Assembly: GCF_900095695.1 (NCBI RefSeq)
Contig: NZ_FMIQ01000014.1
Span: 1-64,000 of the forward strand
Length of the DNA: 64,000 nt
From: Hafnia alvei
GTDB taxonomy: Bacteria; Pseudomonadota; Gammaproteobacteria; Enterobacterales; Enterobacteriaceae
Direction: 5' to 3'
Shown: piece after piece, positions 17,586-25,859 of the stretch
Numbering within the stretch: the stretch's first letter is position 1
Layout: every line of letters begins with the position of its first letter
Translations under genes and position numbers: made by a program
The notes under the pieces: generated by a model
Database searches by the model: none
Seen by the model: the letters and a program-made list of their open reading frames with translations, nothing else
What the model was told of the DNA's origin: nothing

Positions 17586-18275
17586 ATGACCATAACAACA
17601 CGCTTACGCGTAGAGAATCTGAGCAAAACCTTTGTGCTGCATCATCAAAACAGTATTCATCTGCCGGTACTTTCAGGCGCGTCATTGGAGGTTAGCGCCG
17701 GTGAATGCGTGGTTTTACACGGTCACTCGGGCAGCGGGAAATCAACGCTGTTGCGGTCGCTTTATGCTAACTATCTGCCCGATGAAGGCAGTATCTGGGT
17801 ACAGCATCAGGGTGAATGGCTGGATATGGTGCAGGCTCCCGCAAGGCAGATCCTCGCGGTACGCCGCAGAACTATTGGCTGGGTCAGTCAGTTTCTGCGC
17901 GTGATCCCACGCATTAGCGCATTAGACGTGGTAATGCAGCCGATGCTTGAGCTGGGCTACGAACGTCAGGCCTGCGAACAAAAAGCGGCGGCGTTATTAA
18001 CCCATCTCAACGTTCCCGAACGTCTCTGGCATTTGGCACCTTCCACCTTTTCCGGCGGCGAGCAGCAGCGCGTAAATATCGCTCGTGGATTCGTGGTCGA
18101 CTATCCGATTTTGTTGCTCGATGAACCTACGGCGTCGCTCGATACCGCCAACAGCGCTGCGGTAGTGAGTTTAATCGATCAAGCCAAAGCACGTGGTGCC
18201 GCTATCGTCGGGATCTTCCATGATGAAGCCGTACGCGACCATGTTGCAGATCGTCTGCATGTGATGACTGAATAG
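17586..18275 (+). CDS. phnL: C-P lyase ATP-binding subunit PhnL
   Basis: PhnL is the second ABC-type ATPase of the C-P lyase system and is needed for phosphonate transfer to ATP together with PhnGHI. The 229-residue protein has Walker [10 protein letters not shown], the signature [14 protein letters not shown] and Walker [14 protein letters not shown] use the ATG at 17586; the GTG at 17577 would add three residues and overlap the region needed for ribosome binding. Both options have weak ribosome sites, so translation probably depends on coupling to phnK. Confidence 0.95.
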   Translation: MTITTRLRVENLSKTFVLHHQNSIHLPVLSGASLEVSAGECVVLHGHSGSGKSTLLRSLYANYLPDEGSIWVQHQGEWLDMVQAPARQILAVRRRTIGWVSQFLRVIPRISALDVVMQPMLELGYERQACEQKAAALLTHLNVPERLWHLAPSTFSGGEQQRVNIARGFVVDYPILLLDEPTASLDTANSAAVVSLIDQAKARGAAIVGIFHDEAVRDHVADRLHVMTE

Positions 18276-18287
18276 CGGAGCAAAACC

Positions 18288-19424
18288 ATGATCGTGAACA
18301 ATGTAAAACTGGTGCTGGAAAATGAAGTGGTGGCAGGTTCGCTTGAAGTTCAAGACGGCGTGATCCGCGCCTTTGCCGACAGCGAGAGCCGCTTACCAGA
18401 AGCCATAGATGGCAACGGCGGCTGGCTACTGCCCGGTTTGATTGAGCTACACACCGATAATTTGGACAAGTTTTTCACTCCGCGTCCCAAGGTTAGTTGG
18501 CCTGCCCATTCAGCCATGAGCAGCCACGATGCGCTGATGATTGCCAGTGGGATCACCACGGTGCTTGATGCCGTAGCGTTGGGTGACGTGCGCGACGGCG
18601 GCGATCGCTTGGATAACTTGGAAAAAATGATTAATGCGGTGATCGACAGCCAGCAGCGCGGCGTGAATCGTGCCGAGCATCGTCTGCACCTACGCTGTGA
18701 ATTGCCCCATCACAGCACGCTTCCGCTGTTTCAACAGCTGGTGGAGAAACGCGGCGTGTCTCTGGTTTCATTGATGGATCATTCACCTGGGCAGCGCCAG
18801 TTCGTCAACCCGCAGAAATATCGCGAATACTTTCAGGGAAAATACCATCTCAGCGATGAGCAGATGGATGCCTATGAACGTGAACAGTTGGAGAATGCCG
18901 AACGCTGGTCACAGCCCAATCGCCATGCCATCGCTGAACTCTGCCGCACGCGCGGTATTGCGCTCGCCAGCCATGACGATGCCACCGAAGCACATGCCGA
19001 TGAATCACATCAGTTGGGCAGCGTGATTGCCGAATTCCCCACCACGGTAGAGGCGGCGCACGCGTCACATCAACGCGGCCTGCAGGTCATGATGGGCGCA
19101 CCCAATATTGTGCGGGGCGGCTCGCATTCCGGTAACGTTGCGGCTCATGAATTGGCGTCACTTGGCGTATTGGACATTCTGTCATCCGACTATTATCCCG
19201 CTAGCCTGCTGGACGCCGCGTTTTGCGTCGCCGCCAGCGAGAACAATACGTTTACGCTGCCTCAGGCGATGTCATTAGTGACGCGCAATCCGGCAAAAGC
19301 GCTGGGGCTGTCCGATCGCGGCGTGCTTGCGGAAGGCAAAAGAGCGGATTTGGTATTAGCTCAACGCCACGGCGAACATATTCATGTGAATCACGTCTGG
19401 CGTGAAGGGATGCGGGTGTTCTAA
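18288..19424 (+). CDS. phnM: Ribose-1-methylphosphonate 5-triphosphate diphosphatase
   Basis: PhnM removes pyrophosphate from ribose 1-phosphonate 5-triphosphate to give the 5-phosphate substrate of PhnJ. The 378-residue amidohydrolase-fold protein begins MIVNNVKLVLENEVV. It has the metal motif LIELHTDNLDKF near residues 47-58 and later SLMDHSPGQRQF and ALASHDDATEAHADES metal-site blocks. The ATG is 12 bases after phnL with CGGAG in front, and its stop overlaps the phnN start by one base. Confidence 0.96.
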   Translation: MIVNNVKLVLENEVVAGSLEVQDGVIRAFADSESRLPEAIDGNGGWLLPGLIELHTDNLDKFFTPRPKVSWPAHSAMSSHDALMIASGITTVLDAVALGDVRDGGDRLDNLEKMINAVIDSQQRGVNRAEHRLHLRCELPHHSTLPLFQQLVEKRGVSLVSLMDHSPGQRQFVNPQKYREYFQGKYHLSDEQMDAYEREQLENAERWSQPNRHAIAELCRTRGIALASHDDATEAHADESHQLGSVIAEFPTTVEAAHASHQRGLQVMMGAPNIVRGGSHSGNVAAHELASLGVLDILSSDYYPASLLDAAFCVAASENNTFTLPQAMSLVTRNPAKALGLSDRGVLAEGKRADLVLAQRHGEHIHVNHVWREGMRVF

Positions 19425-19981
19425 TGGCAAAATTAATTTATCTGGTTGGTGCGTCGGGCTCAGGTAAAGACAGCTTGCTTCAGGCGTTACGCGAACAGCA
19501 AACCGCTCCGCTGCTCGTCGCCCATCGCTATATTACTCGGGCCTGTCATGCAGGCTCGGAAAATCACATCGAGCTCAGTGAGAACGAATTTATGCAGCGG
19601 CGCAGCCAAGGACTTTTTGCGCTGCACTGGCAGGCTAATCAGCATCATTATGGGTTAGGTATAGAAATAGATCAGTGGTTGGCTCAGGGGATAAACGTGG
19701 TGGTCAACGGTTCTCGCGCCCATCTGCCCACCGCCCGCGAGCGCTACGGCGATCGAATGCAGGCTGTGTGTTTACAGGTTTCTCAAGCCGCCTTACGCCA
19801 GCGATTATTGGCGCGTGGACGCGAAACACCGCTGCAAATAGAGCAACGTTTACAACGTGCGCAGGAGTACCAATTACCGGAAAGCGTGCGCTGTGATTAT
19901 CTGAATAATAATGATGAGTTGCAGCATACGCTGCGGGAGTTTTTGCGCCTCGTAGAGCGCACTATTGCTGTTTCCGTTTAA
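19424..19981 (+). CDS. phnN: Ribose 1,5-bisphosphate phosphokinase
   Basis: PhnN phosphorylates ribose 1,5-bisphosphate to PRPP, returning the ribose released by C-P lyase to nucleotide synthesis. The 185-residue guanylate-kinase-like protein has the P-loop GASGSGKDSLL at about residues 9-19. RYITRACHAGSENHIELSENEF and HYGLGIEIDQWL form the acceptor part. It starts on the phnM stop (TAATG). A 39-base gap, the largest after the phnD-phnE spacer, separates it from phnO. Confidence 0.95.
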   Translation: MAKLIYLVGASGSGKDSLLQALREQQTAPLLVAHRYITRACHAGSENHIELSENEFMQRRSQGLFALHWQANQHHYGLGIEIDQWLAQGINVVVNGSRAHLPTARERYGDRMQAVCLQVSQAALRQRLLARGRETPLQIEQRLQRAQEYQLPESVRCDYLNNNDELQHTLREFLRLVERTIAVSV

Positions 19982-20020
19982 TTTTCGTTTTTTTGTTTAG
20001 CCATCGCACAGAGGTTCTGT

Positions 20021-20479
20021 ATGCCAGAGACAACTTCTCCCAATATCCTATTACGCCCCGCCACCGCGCTGGATGAAGGCACGGTGTATCACCTGATGTG
20101 TGAGCTTGAGCAATGTAAGTTCGACCGCCTCGCTTTCGCCAAAGGCTATGCGCTCAATTTGGCCAATCCGAATATGCACTATGCGTTAGCCACCCAAGAC
20201 GCCGAGGTGCTGGGATTTATTAGCCTTCATCTGCAATATCATCTGCATCACGTCAACTGGATTGCCGAAATTCAGGAGCTGATTATTACGCCGCAGGCAC
20301 GTGGGGCTGGCGTGGGTAAGCGGCTGTTGCGTTGGGCGGAAGATACGGCGCGTGAATTAGGGGCGGAGCAGACCGAGCTGTCCACGCGTGCAACGCGTTA
20401 TGACGCACATCGTTTTTATCAGCGTGAAGGCTATCTTCACACGCATTTTCGCTTCGTCAAGCCACTGTCGGATCAGTAA
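20021..20479 (+). CDS. phnO: Aminoalkylphosphonate N-acetyltransferase
   Basis: PhnO is a GNAT enzyme that acetylates aminoalkylphosphonates such as aminomethylphosphonate, which protects the cell and aids their breakdown. The 152-residue protein has the acetyl-CoA loop [19 protein letters not shown] at about residues 90-110 and the final [17 protein letters not shown] strand pair. AGAGG lies upstream of the ATG. The phnP start overlaps its stop (TAATG). Confidence 0.93.
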   Translation: MPETTSPNILLRPATALDEGTVYHLMCELEQCKFDRLAFAKGYALNLANPNMHYALATQDAEVLGFISLHLQYHLHHVNWIAEIQELIITPQARGAGVGKRLLRWAEDTARELGAEQTELSTRATRYDAHRFYQREGYLHTHFRFVKPLSDQ

Positions 20480-21297
20480 TGATGTCTACGCTTACTTTCA
20501 CATTTTTAGGCACCGGCGGAGCACAGCAGGTGCCCGCTTTTGGCTGCCAGTGTGTTGTTTGCCAGCGAGCCAGAGAACAGCCGCAGTATCGGCGAAAACC
20601 CTGTAGCGCCATGCTGGAATATCACGGCAGCCGAACGCTGATTGACGCAGGTTTGCACGACCTAACCGAACAGTTTACACCTGAGCAAATTAGCCAGTTT
20701 CTGCTGACGCATTACCATATGGACCACGTTCAGGGATTATTTCCGCTGCGCTGGGGCGTGGGTGAGTCCATTCCCGTCTATGGGCCGCCGGATGAAATGG
20801 GCTGTGACGATCTGTTTAAGCACCCCGGCATACTCGATTTCAACCATACGCTCACGGCGTTTGAAACCATCTGGCTGCAAGGACTGAGCATCACACCGCT
20901 TCCGCTTAATCATTCGAAACTCACTTTTGGCTATCTATTCACAACGCCCCATCATCGAATCGCCTATCTGACGGATACCGCAGGTTTGCCAGAAGCTACC
21001 GCAGATTTTTTGTGCCAGCAGCCGCCTGAAATCATGATTATCGACTGTAGCCATGAGCCACGCCCAAGCACGCCGAAAAACCACAGCGATCTCAATACGG
21101 TGATAGCGTTAAAACAGCGGATAGGCTGCGAGAAAATTTGGCTGACCCACATTAGCCATCAGTTTGACCTGTGGATGCGAGAGAATTCACTCCCCGAAGG
21201 TATTGAAGCGGCCAGAGATGGATTAACGCTGACCGCAGATGAGAGTGACTATGATTGTAATGTCGATCGTTTAGAAGACCGAGATACACGGGTCTAG
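20479..21297 (+). CDS. phnP: Phosphoribosyl 1,2-cyclic phosphate phosphodiesterase
   Basis: PhnP opens the cyclic phosphate produced by PhnJ, giving ribose 1,5-bisphosphate for PhnN. The 272-residue metallo-beta-lactamase-fold protein has the metal motif [10 protein letters not shown] at about residues 75-84 and SKLTFGYLF further on. Three cysteines near the N-terminus ([11 protein letters not shown]) match the known structural zinc site of the family. The C-terminus is about 20 residues longer than in E. coli. It is the last gene of the operon; a multi-hairpin segment follows. Confidence 0.95.
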   Translation: MMSTLTFTFLGTGGAQQVPAFGCQCVVCQRAREQPQYRRKPCSAMLEYHGSRTLIDAGLHDLTEQFTPEQISQFLLTHYHMDHVQGLFPLRWGVGESIPVYGPPDEMGCDDLFKHPGILDFNHTLTAFETIWLQGLSITPLPLNHSKLTFGYLFTTPHHRIAYLTDTAGLPEATADFLCQQPPEIMIIDCSHEPRPSTPKNHSDLNTVIALKQRIGCEKIWLTHISHQFDLWMRENSLPEGIEAARDGLTLTADESDYDCNVDRLEDRDTRV

Positions 21298-21316
21298 CAT
21301 ACCGCGGGGCGGTTAC

Positions 21317-21405
21317 GGAACACATCCATGTGTTCCTCCCTAAAGGGCAACGCTGAAGCGTTGTTCAACTTTGCTCCAGGCAAAGTTGTCGGCGGCTTAC
21401 GCCGC
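21317..21405. repeat. Four consecutive hairpins between phnP and yraR
   Basis: Four palindromes stand head to tail: GGAACACATCCATGTGTTCC at 21317-21336, CAACGCTGAAGCGTTG at 21348-21363, AACTTTGC-N5-GCAAAGTT at 21367-21387 and GCGGC-TTAC-GCCGC at 21392-21405. They fill the gap between two converging genes. No clear T-run is present. The composition recalls intergenic dispersed repeats of related enterobacteria, but the copy number cannot be judged here. Confidence 0.7.
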
Positions 21406-21448
21406 TACGACCCCATCGGCATGCTCCCCCTAAAATCGGGCTTAAGCT

Positions 21449-22081
21449 CTATTGAGAATATTTTTGAATCTGTTCTGATTCGATGATCTGCAAACGATAC
21501 GGTGCTGGGTGACGTGCAGATTTCAGCATCGCCATCGCCACAGCTGAAGCTTCGACGGCTTTCCATTTCTCAGGCAGCAGCTTAAAGATAGGTTCTGAAA
21601 TTTGCTCTAGCAATCGTGGTTTTGGCCGGTCGCCTTGTAGCATTGATGGCCGCACTATTGTGAGATGCGGCCATGCTTGCAGCTCTAACGCTTTCTCCAT
21701 TTCCCCTTTGGTCCGGCTGTAGAGGAATGAAGACTGTGGATTCGCGCCAAGCGCACTCACCACTGAATAGTGCTGGCAGCCATTTTTTAGCGCCACCGAC
21801 CCACACTCAACCACCAGCGTGTAGTCTACATAGCGAAATGCGGCATCGCTGCCGGCATCTTTGCGCGTGGTACCCAAGCAACAAAATGCGATATCAATAG
21901 GGGTCGTCCATGTTGCCATCGTCGCGCACAGATCGTCTGCGACCGGATTCACCAGTTTTTCTGACGGCGGTAAGGGCTTACGCGTTGGGGCATAGATTTT
22001 GCTGATGCCCGGATCCTGTTCTAGAAGTTTGAGTAATTCACTTCCAACTAAACCCGTCGCGCCTAACAATAAAATTTTCAT
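21449..22081 (-). CDS. yraR: NAD(P)-binding epimerase-like protein YraR
   Basis: This 210-residue short-chain-dehydrogenase-like protein begins with the Rossmann nucleotide loop MKILLLGATGLVGSELL. It has the blocks IDIAFCCLGTTRKDAGS, VVSALGANPQSSFLYSRTKGEME and WPHLTIVRPSMLQGDR. These are all close to E. coli YraR, a putative nucleoside-sugar epimerase with no proven substrate. I chose the ATG at 22081 because GGGAGG lies six to seven bases upstream. Its neighbours yhbP and yhbQ keep the E. coli order, but yhbO is missing between them. Confidence 0.9.
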   Translation of the reverse strand: MKILLLGATGLVGSELLKLLEQDPGISKIYAPTRKPLPPSEKLVNPVADDLCATMATWTTPIDIAFCCLGTTRKDAGSDAAFRYVDYTLVVECGSVALKNGCQHYSVVSALGANPQSSFLYSRTKGEMEKALELQAWPHLTIVRPSMLQGDRPKPRLLEQISEPIFKLLPEKWKAVEASAVAMAMLKSARHPAPYRLQIIESEQIQKYSQ

Positions 22082-22197
22082 CCGTTTTCCTCCCTGTTTT
22101 GAGTATAACGCGAGAAAAGCGACAGGTAAGGACTTCAAGCAATTAGTTTCAGTGATATATATCTAACTTCTCTATTGTAGTCATGATCATGTTGCCG

Positions 22198-22638
22198 TTA
22201 TTCCTGCTCAGAAGTTCGCTCCCAGCGAATTTTCTTCGCAAAGCCTAATTTATTGTCCGTCATTTTTATCTGGTTGAGCACAAGCTGCCAGATAGGCGCT
22301 GACATTAAACGAGCCGCGGGGAAGTGTTGATAATAGCGGCTACGCGCCAGACGATCGTTTTCACCTTCTAATATCATGGCCTCGCCAGAAAATTGCAGCC
22401 CACGGATCAGCGCAATGGTTTTGGTTTGATGCGCTATTGTTCCTGCGACCTGAGGATTTTTGAGCAGCATCCCACCGTGGCGGGTACGCGTTTCCGTCAT
22501 GAAATTGAGCGCCATACGATCTTCATCAAAGACATAGAAACAGTTGGCGCACCACATTTCCCCTTCCCAACAGGTTCCGAGTGTTAACACATGCTGGGCG
22601 CGCAGAAAGCGGCAAATATGCTCTTTATCAGTCGTCAT
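22198..22638 (-). CDS. yhbP: YhbP family (UPF0306) protein
   Basis: This 146-residue protein belongs to the pyridoxamine-phosphate-oxidase-like flavin-binding split-barrel group. LRAQHVLTLGTCWEGEMWCANCFYVFD opens the domain, and LNFMTETRTRHGGMLLKNPQVAGTI follows. The length and sequence match E. coli YhbP, whose biochemical role is not established. It is divergent from yhbQ with only 68 bases between them. Confidence 0.9.
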   Translation of the reverse strand: MTTDKEHICRFLRAQHVLTLGTCWEGEMWCANCFYVFDEDRMALNFMTETRTRHGGMLLKNPQVAGTIAHQTKTIALIRGLQFSGEAMILEGENDRLARSRYYQHFPAARLMSAPIWQLVLNQIKMTDNKLGFAKKIRWERTSEQE

Positions 22639-22670
22639 GGGTTGGTCTCACAGGCCATGGTAGATGAGGG

Positions 22671-22676
22671 TATAAT
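22671..22676 (+). promoter_or_regulatory. -10 element of yhbQ
   Basis: A perfect TATAAT stands 31 bases before the yhbQ ATG. No matching -35 is obvious at 16-18 bases, so the promoter strength is uncertain. Confidence 0.45.
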
Positions 22677-22706
22677 GTCATGAAACGGCTAACTGATTAA
22701 ATCCTA

Positions 22707-23006
22707 ATGACCACCGAACCTCATGAAACTCACTGGCATCTTTACCTCATACGCACCGCATCAGGCGCACTTTATACCGGTGTAACTACCGATGTAGAAC
22801 GCCGCTACCAGCAGCATCAGCGCGGAACAGGTGCGAAGGCATTGCGCGGTAAGGGGCCATTACAGCTGGCATTTTCGTGCATCGTGGGCGAGAGAGGGCA
22901 AGCTTTGCGGTTGGAGTATCGTATCAAGCAGCTAAATAAAGCACAGAAAGAGAAATTGGTGACGGAAAACCCAGAAATGCTAGAGGAATGGTTTGAAAAA
23001 GTGTAA
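22707..23006 (+). CDS. yhbQ: GIY-YIG domain protein YhbQ
   Basis: This 99-residue single-domain GIY-YIG protein has [28 protein letters not shown], which carries the tyrosines and the catalytic arginine of the UvrC/I-TevI nuclease fold. [16 protein letters not shown] follows, with the metal-binding glutamate. E. coli YhbQ is linked to DNA repair and has nuclease activity. A terminator hairpin at 23082 ends this transcript. Confidence 0.93.
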   Translation: MTTEPHETHWHLYLIRTASGALYTGVTTDVERRYQQHQRGTGAKALRGKGPLQLAFSCIVGERGQALRLEYRIKQLNKAQKEKLVTENPEMLEEWFEKV

Positions 23007-23081
23007 TTGAACAACGAAGTTTATTAATGTTGAAAAAATATGCGGCTCCCCTTTGGCAATTTATTGTTGCTCTATCGGTGG

Positions 23082-23107
23082 AGCCGTAAAGAACGGCTGG
23101 TTTTTCT
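23082..23107 (+). terminator. Terminator after yhbQ
   Basis: AGCCGT-AAAGA-ACGGCT forms a six-base-pair stem followed by GGTTTTTCT, a weak intrinsic terminator 76 bases after the yhbQ stop. Confidence 0.55.
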
Positions 23108-23348
23108 ATATAGTGCCCTGGTGAGGCGAAATCAGCATCTTCAGACAGAGCGCAACAAACAGCGAATGTTTACGAGGCACGTTGTTATTTGTTTAGCTCT
23201 GTCACGTTCAATATAAACATTACGCATCAGTCCGGGAACGGGTGAAAACCACCCTTGTAACACTTTAATAAAAGTGATACTAAAAGTGGTTTAGCCCAAT
23301 TTCTTTAATTACACCCCTAATTATTTACATGCAAAGGTATCTTTCACA
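23108..23348 (+). promoter_or_regulatory. Leader of the GNAT-regulator-permease cassette with CACTTT repeats
   Basis: This stretch before the acetyltransferase gene holds a hairpin GGGTG-N5-CACCC at 23240-23254. Three copies of one half-site follow: CACTTT at 23261, AAAAGTG at 23270 and AAAAGTG at 23282. The first two form a palindrome. The spacing suggests an operator for the regulator encoded two genes later, but this is inference. I recognise no riboswitch consensus. Confidence 0.4.
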
Positions 23349-23759
23349 ATGAACATCAATATTACGGATGAGCCAAACCCACAGGATGAAGAGTTTGTCA
23401 TTGACAGTCTCTGGGCCCACAATAGCAAAACCGAAGCCGTCGATATTCATCCGTTATTTTTGACCGTTACTGACGACAAGGGAAAAATCGTTGCGGGTTT
23501 GGTTGCAAGAACTTGGTGGGGAGGTCTCGAGGTTCAATATCTGTGGGTCAGCGACGAATACCGTAAAAGTGGGTATGGCCGCCAACTGATGGAAAATGCT
23601 GAAAAAGAAGCGCTGAAGCGCGGCTGCCATATGGCTTATGTCGATACCTTCGATTTTCAGGCCAGAGGTTTCTATGAGAAATTAGGCTATCGTGTATATG
23701 GTGATTTAGGCGGATATGCCCATAGATTTACTCGGCACTATCTGGCGAAAGAAATCTGA
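23349..23759 (+). CDS. GNAT-family N-acetyltransferase of unknown substrate
   Basis: This 136-residue GNAT protein has a typical acetyl-CoA site, VSDEYRKSGYGRQLMENAEKEA at about residues 73-95. It ends with the paired strands DFQARGFYEKLGYRVYGDL. AAAGG lies eleven bases before the ATG. It heads a three-gene unit with a PAS-LuxR regulator and an NCS1 permease, so it probably acetylates the compound that the permease imports or a product of it. The substrate cannot be read from the sequence. Confidence 0.85.
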   Translation: MNINITDEPNPQDEEFVIDSLWAHNSKTEAVDIHPLFLTVTDDKGKIVAGLVARTWWGGLEVQYLWVSDEYRKSGYGRQLMENAEKEALKRGCHMAYVDTFDFQARGFYEKLGYRVYGDLGGYAHRFTRHYLAKEI

Positions 23760-23784
23760 TACATTCTTGAGCGAAGAGGTGGTC

Positions 23785-24474
23785 ATGGATTTGCCCGATA
23801 AAAATAATGAAATTTATTTCAAGGGCCTGATTGCCATGATGGAACACTTGAGTGAACCGTGGGGCATCAAAGATCTGCACTCCCGCCATGTCTATATGAA
23901 TCAGGCAGCTTATCTCTATACCAATACCCCCCTTGATTTCGATATCGAAGGTAAAAGGGACGATGAATTCCCCGCCCATTGGGCCGAGCTCTCTCCTGAA
24001 TTTATAGAGCACGATAAAAGAACTGAAGAATCTCAGGATCGCGTCACAGTAATAGAAACACATTACTGGTACGGGAAAGAATTCCTCATGCCTTATATCA
24101 GTGAAAAGCTGCCTATTTTCAATGAAAAAAAAGAACTAATTGGCGTGATGTGGAATGCCAAACCGCTTAATAGCTTGTCTCCTTTCAAATATATAAATCA
24201 GCAGAAGCCCAGTGTTCTCACCACTGAAATTATTAATACGACGTTCACTCGTTCTGAATTAGACGTCATATTTTTAATGTTGCAACGGCGCTCGGTTAAA
24301 GAAATCGCAAAAATATATAACATTAGTACCAAAACAATAGAAAACAGAATATATACCATTTACCAAAAATCTGATGTCCATACGCAGCAACAATTTGAGG
24401 AATTTTGCAAAGTTGCGCATTTGGATAATTATATTCCCGACCGGCTAGTGGCAAAAGGGATTCAGTTTATCTAA
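23785..24474 (+). CDS. PAS-LuxR type transcriptional regulator
   Basis: This 229-residue protein has an N-terminal PAS-like sensory part (LSEPWGIKDLHSRHVYMNQAAYLYTNT, then VIETHYWYGKEFLMPYISEKLPIF). The C-terminal helix-turn-helix is FTRSELDVIFLMLQRRSVKEIAKIYNISTKTIENRIYTIY, where KEIAKIYNISTKTIENR is the DNA-reading part of the LuxR/NarL fold. The ATG at 23785 follows AGAGG by six bases; an earlier in-frame start overlaps the acetyltransferase gene. It lies between that gene and the permease and probably controls both. I do not recognise a named family member. Confidence 0.85.
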   Translation: MDLPDKNNEIYFKGLIAMMEHLSEPWGIKDLHSRHVYMNQAAYLYTNTPLDFDIEGKRDDEFPAHWAELSPEFIEHDKRTEESQDRVTVIETHYWYGKEFLMPYISEKLPIFNEKKELIGVMWNAKPLNSLSPFKYINQQKPSVLTTEIINTTFTRSELDVIFLMLQRRSVKEIAKIYNISTKTIENRIYTIYQKSDVHTQQQFEEFCKVAHLDNYIPDRLVAKGIQFI

Positions 24475-24495
24475 ATAACAAGGGTATACCTTATC

Positions 24496-25800
24496 GTGAT
24501 CAAAATTGAAGATTATCCATTGAGCAGAGTGCCTCAGGATAAAAGGGTTTCATTTTTAAGCGTTGCTATGGTTCATATGGGTATGTTGACCGCGCTAGAT
24601 CAGTTCATGCTTGGCGCGGTATTGGGTAATTCCATGTCGCTAACTGATGCATTTACGGCAATCCTGATCGGCAGCGTCATATTTGGCGTTGTCACCTACG
24701 GTCTCGGCTTGGCGGGGATGCGCGAAGGAATATCCGGCAGCCTGCTGGCGCGCTGGTGTGGTTTTGGCCGTTTGGGTTCGGTGCTGATCGGCGTGGTGGT
24801 CGCCGTCAGTTTGCTCGGCTGGTTTGGGATCCAAAACGCCATTTTTGCTAAATCCTTGGACTTTGCACTCGGCCACAAGCTGGGCTTTGGCTGGGCTGCG
24901 GCCTTATCCGGCAGTTTCCTCACCATCTTGGTCGCATTTGGTTTCAAGGCATTGCGCATTGCAGCCAGAATCGCCGTACCGATGTTTATTCTGCTGGTCG
25001 CCTATATTTCCATTAATGTTTTATCTGGCCATAATTTGCCTGAAATTATGCAATTGGCTCCGCATGGCGAACCGCTATCTATCAGCGCCGGTATTACGAT
25101 CGTCGTTGGTGGCGCGATTGTTGCCAGTCTGATGACGCCTGATTTAACGCGTTACTCTAAAAACAAAAAACATGTGTTGGGCGTCACTATCGCCACCATC
25201 GTGGCCGGGGAGTTTATTATCAATGGTTTGGCGATTCTGATAGCCAAGACCTTAGGCACCGCGGACGTCGTGACGATCATGGCTCAAGCTGCCGGTGGTG
25301 CAGGTTTGCTGGTCGTCGTGTTCTCAACGCTAAGAGTTAACGATCTCAACCTCTATTCGTCTTCACTCGGTATCGTGAATGCGGTCGAAGGGCTCACCGG
25401 CAAGAGGCTGAAATACATCTCTACCACGCTGGTGATTGGCGTATTGGGGACCACGCTTTCGGTGCTGGGTATTTTGGATCGGTTTGTGGATTTTCTGACC
25501 GTGCTGGGCGTAGTTTTCCCACCGATTATCGGCATTATGCTGGTGGATTATTTTATCCTGCGCTCGCATCGTAACATTTTGGATAAGACTCGCGCAGAGG
25601 GAAAACTGCCAGATGACACCCAAACACCGGTTATTGGTTGGGCTGCCATTATCGCCAGCATTGTCGGGAGTATTGTCGGGCTGGTCACCGAATGGGGCAT
25701 TCCAACGATCAATTCGTTGCTTGCCGCCAGCTTGATATATTGGCTGTTTAAAATCGCCGTCAATCGCAATCAAAAGCCTGTTGAGACAGAAACCGCCTAG
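24496..25800 (+). CDS. NCS1-family nucleobase/cytosine permease
   Basis: This 434-residue inner-membrane protein has about twelve hydrophobic helices and belongs to the nucleobase-cation-symport-1 group. The N-terminus LSRVPQDKRVSFLSVAMVHMG and the MTPDLTRYSKNKKHVL block near residue 215 are characteristic of CodB-like members. E. coli CodB takes up cytosine, but no cytosine deaminase lies nearby, so the substrate may differ. Translation starts at GTG 24496, 21 bases after the regulator stop; the ribosome site AAGGG is far (about 12 bases), suggesting coupled or low expression. Confidence 0.88.
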   Translation: MIKIEDYPLSRVPQDKRVSFLSVAMVHMGMLTALDQFMLGAVLGNSMSLTDAFTAILIGSVIFGVVTYGLGLAGMREGISGSLLARWCGFGRLGSVLIGVVVAVSLLGWFGIQNAIFAKSLDFALGHKLGFGWAAALSGSFLTILVAFGFKALRIAARIAVPMFILLVAYISINVLSGHNLPEIMQLAPHGEPLSISAGITIVVGGAIVASLMTPDLTRYSKNKKHVLGVTIATIVAGEFIINGLAILIAKTLGTADVVTIMAQAAGGAGLLVVVFSTLRVNDLNLYSSSLGIVNAVEGLTGKRLKYISTTLVIGVLGTTLSVLGILDRFVDFLTVLGVVFPPIIGIMLVDYFILRSHRNILDKTRAEGKLPDDTQTPVIGWAAIIASIVGSIVGLVTEWGIPTINSLLAASLIYWLFKIAVNRNQKPVETETA

Positions 25801-25818
25801 TTTTGCCTCATAAACTCT

Positions 25819-25846
25819 GGATACTCCCTGAAAATGGGGAGTATCC
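25819..25846. terminator. Hairpin between the permease and yhbS
   Basis: GGATACTCCC and GGGAGTATCC form a ten-base-pair stem with an eight-base loop between two converging genes. No strong T-run follows on either strand, so it may act mainly as an RNA end-protecting structure or a Rho-assisted terminator. Confidence 0.55.
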
Positions 25847-25859
25847 ATAGGTTTCAAAC

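Noticed and set aside
23108-23348. A possible riboswitch upstream of the GNAT-regulator-permease cassette.
   Set aside because: I compared it by eye with guanidine, TPP, preQ1, THF and glycine consensus cores; none matches. The hairpin and repeats fit an operator better.
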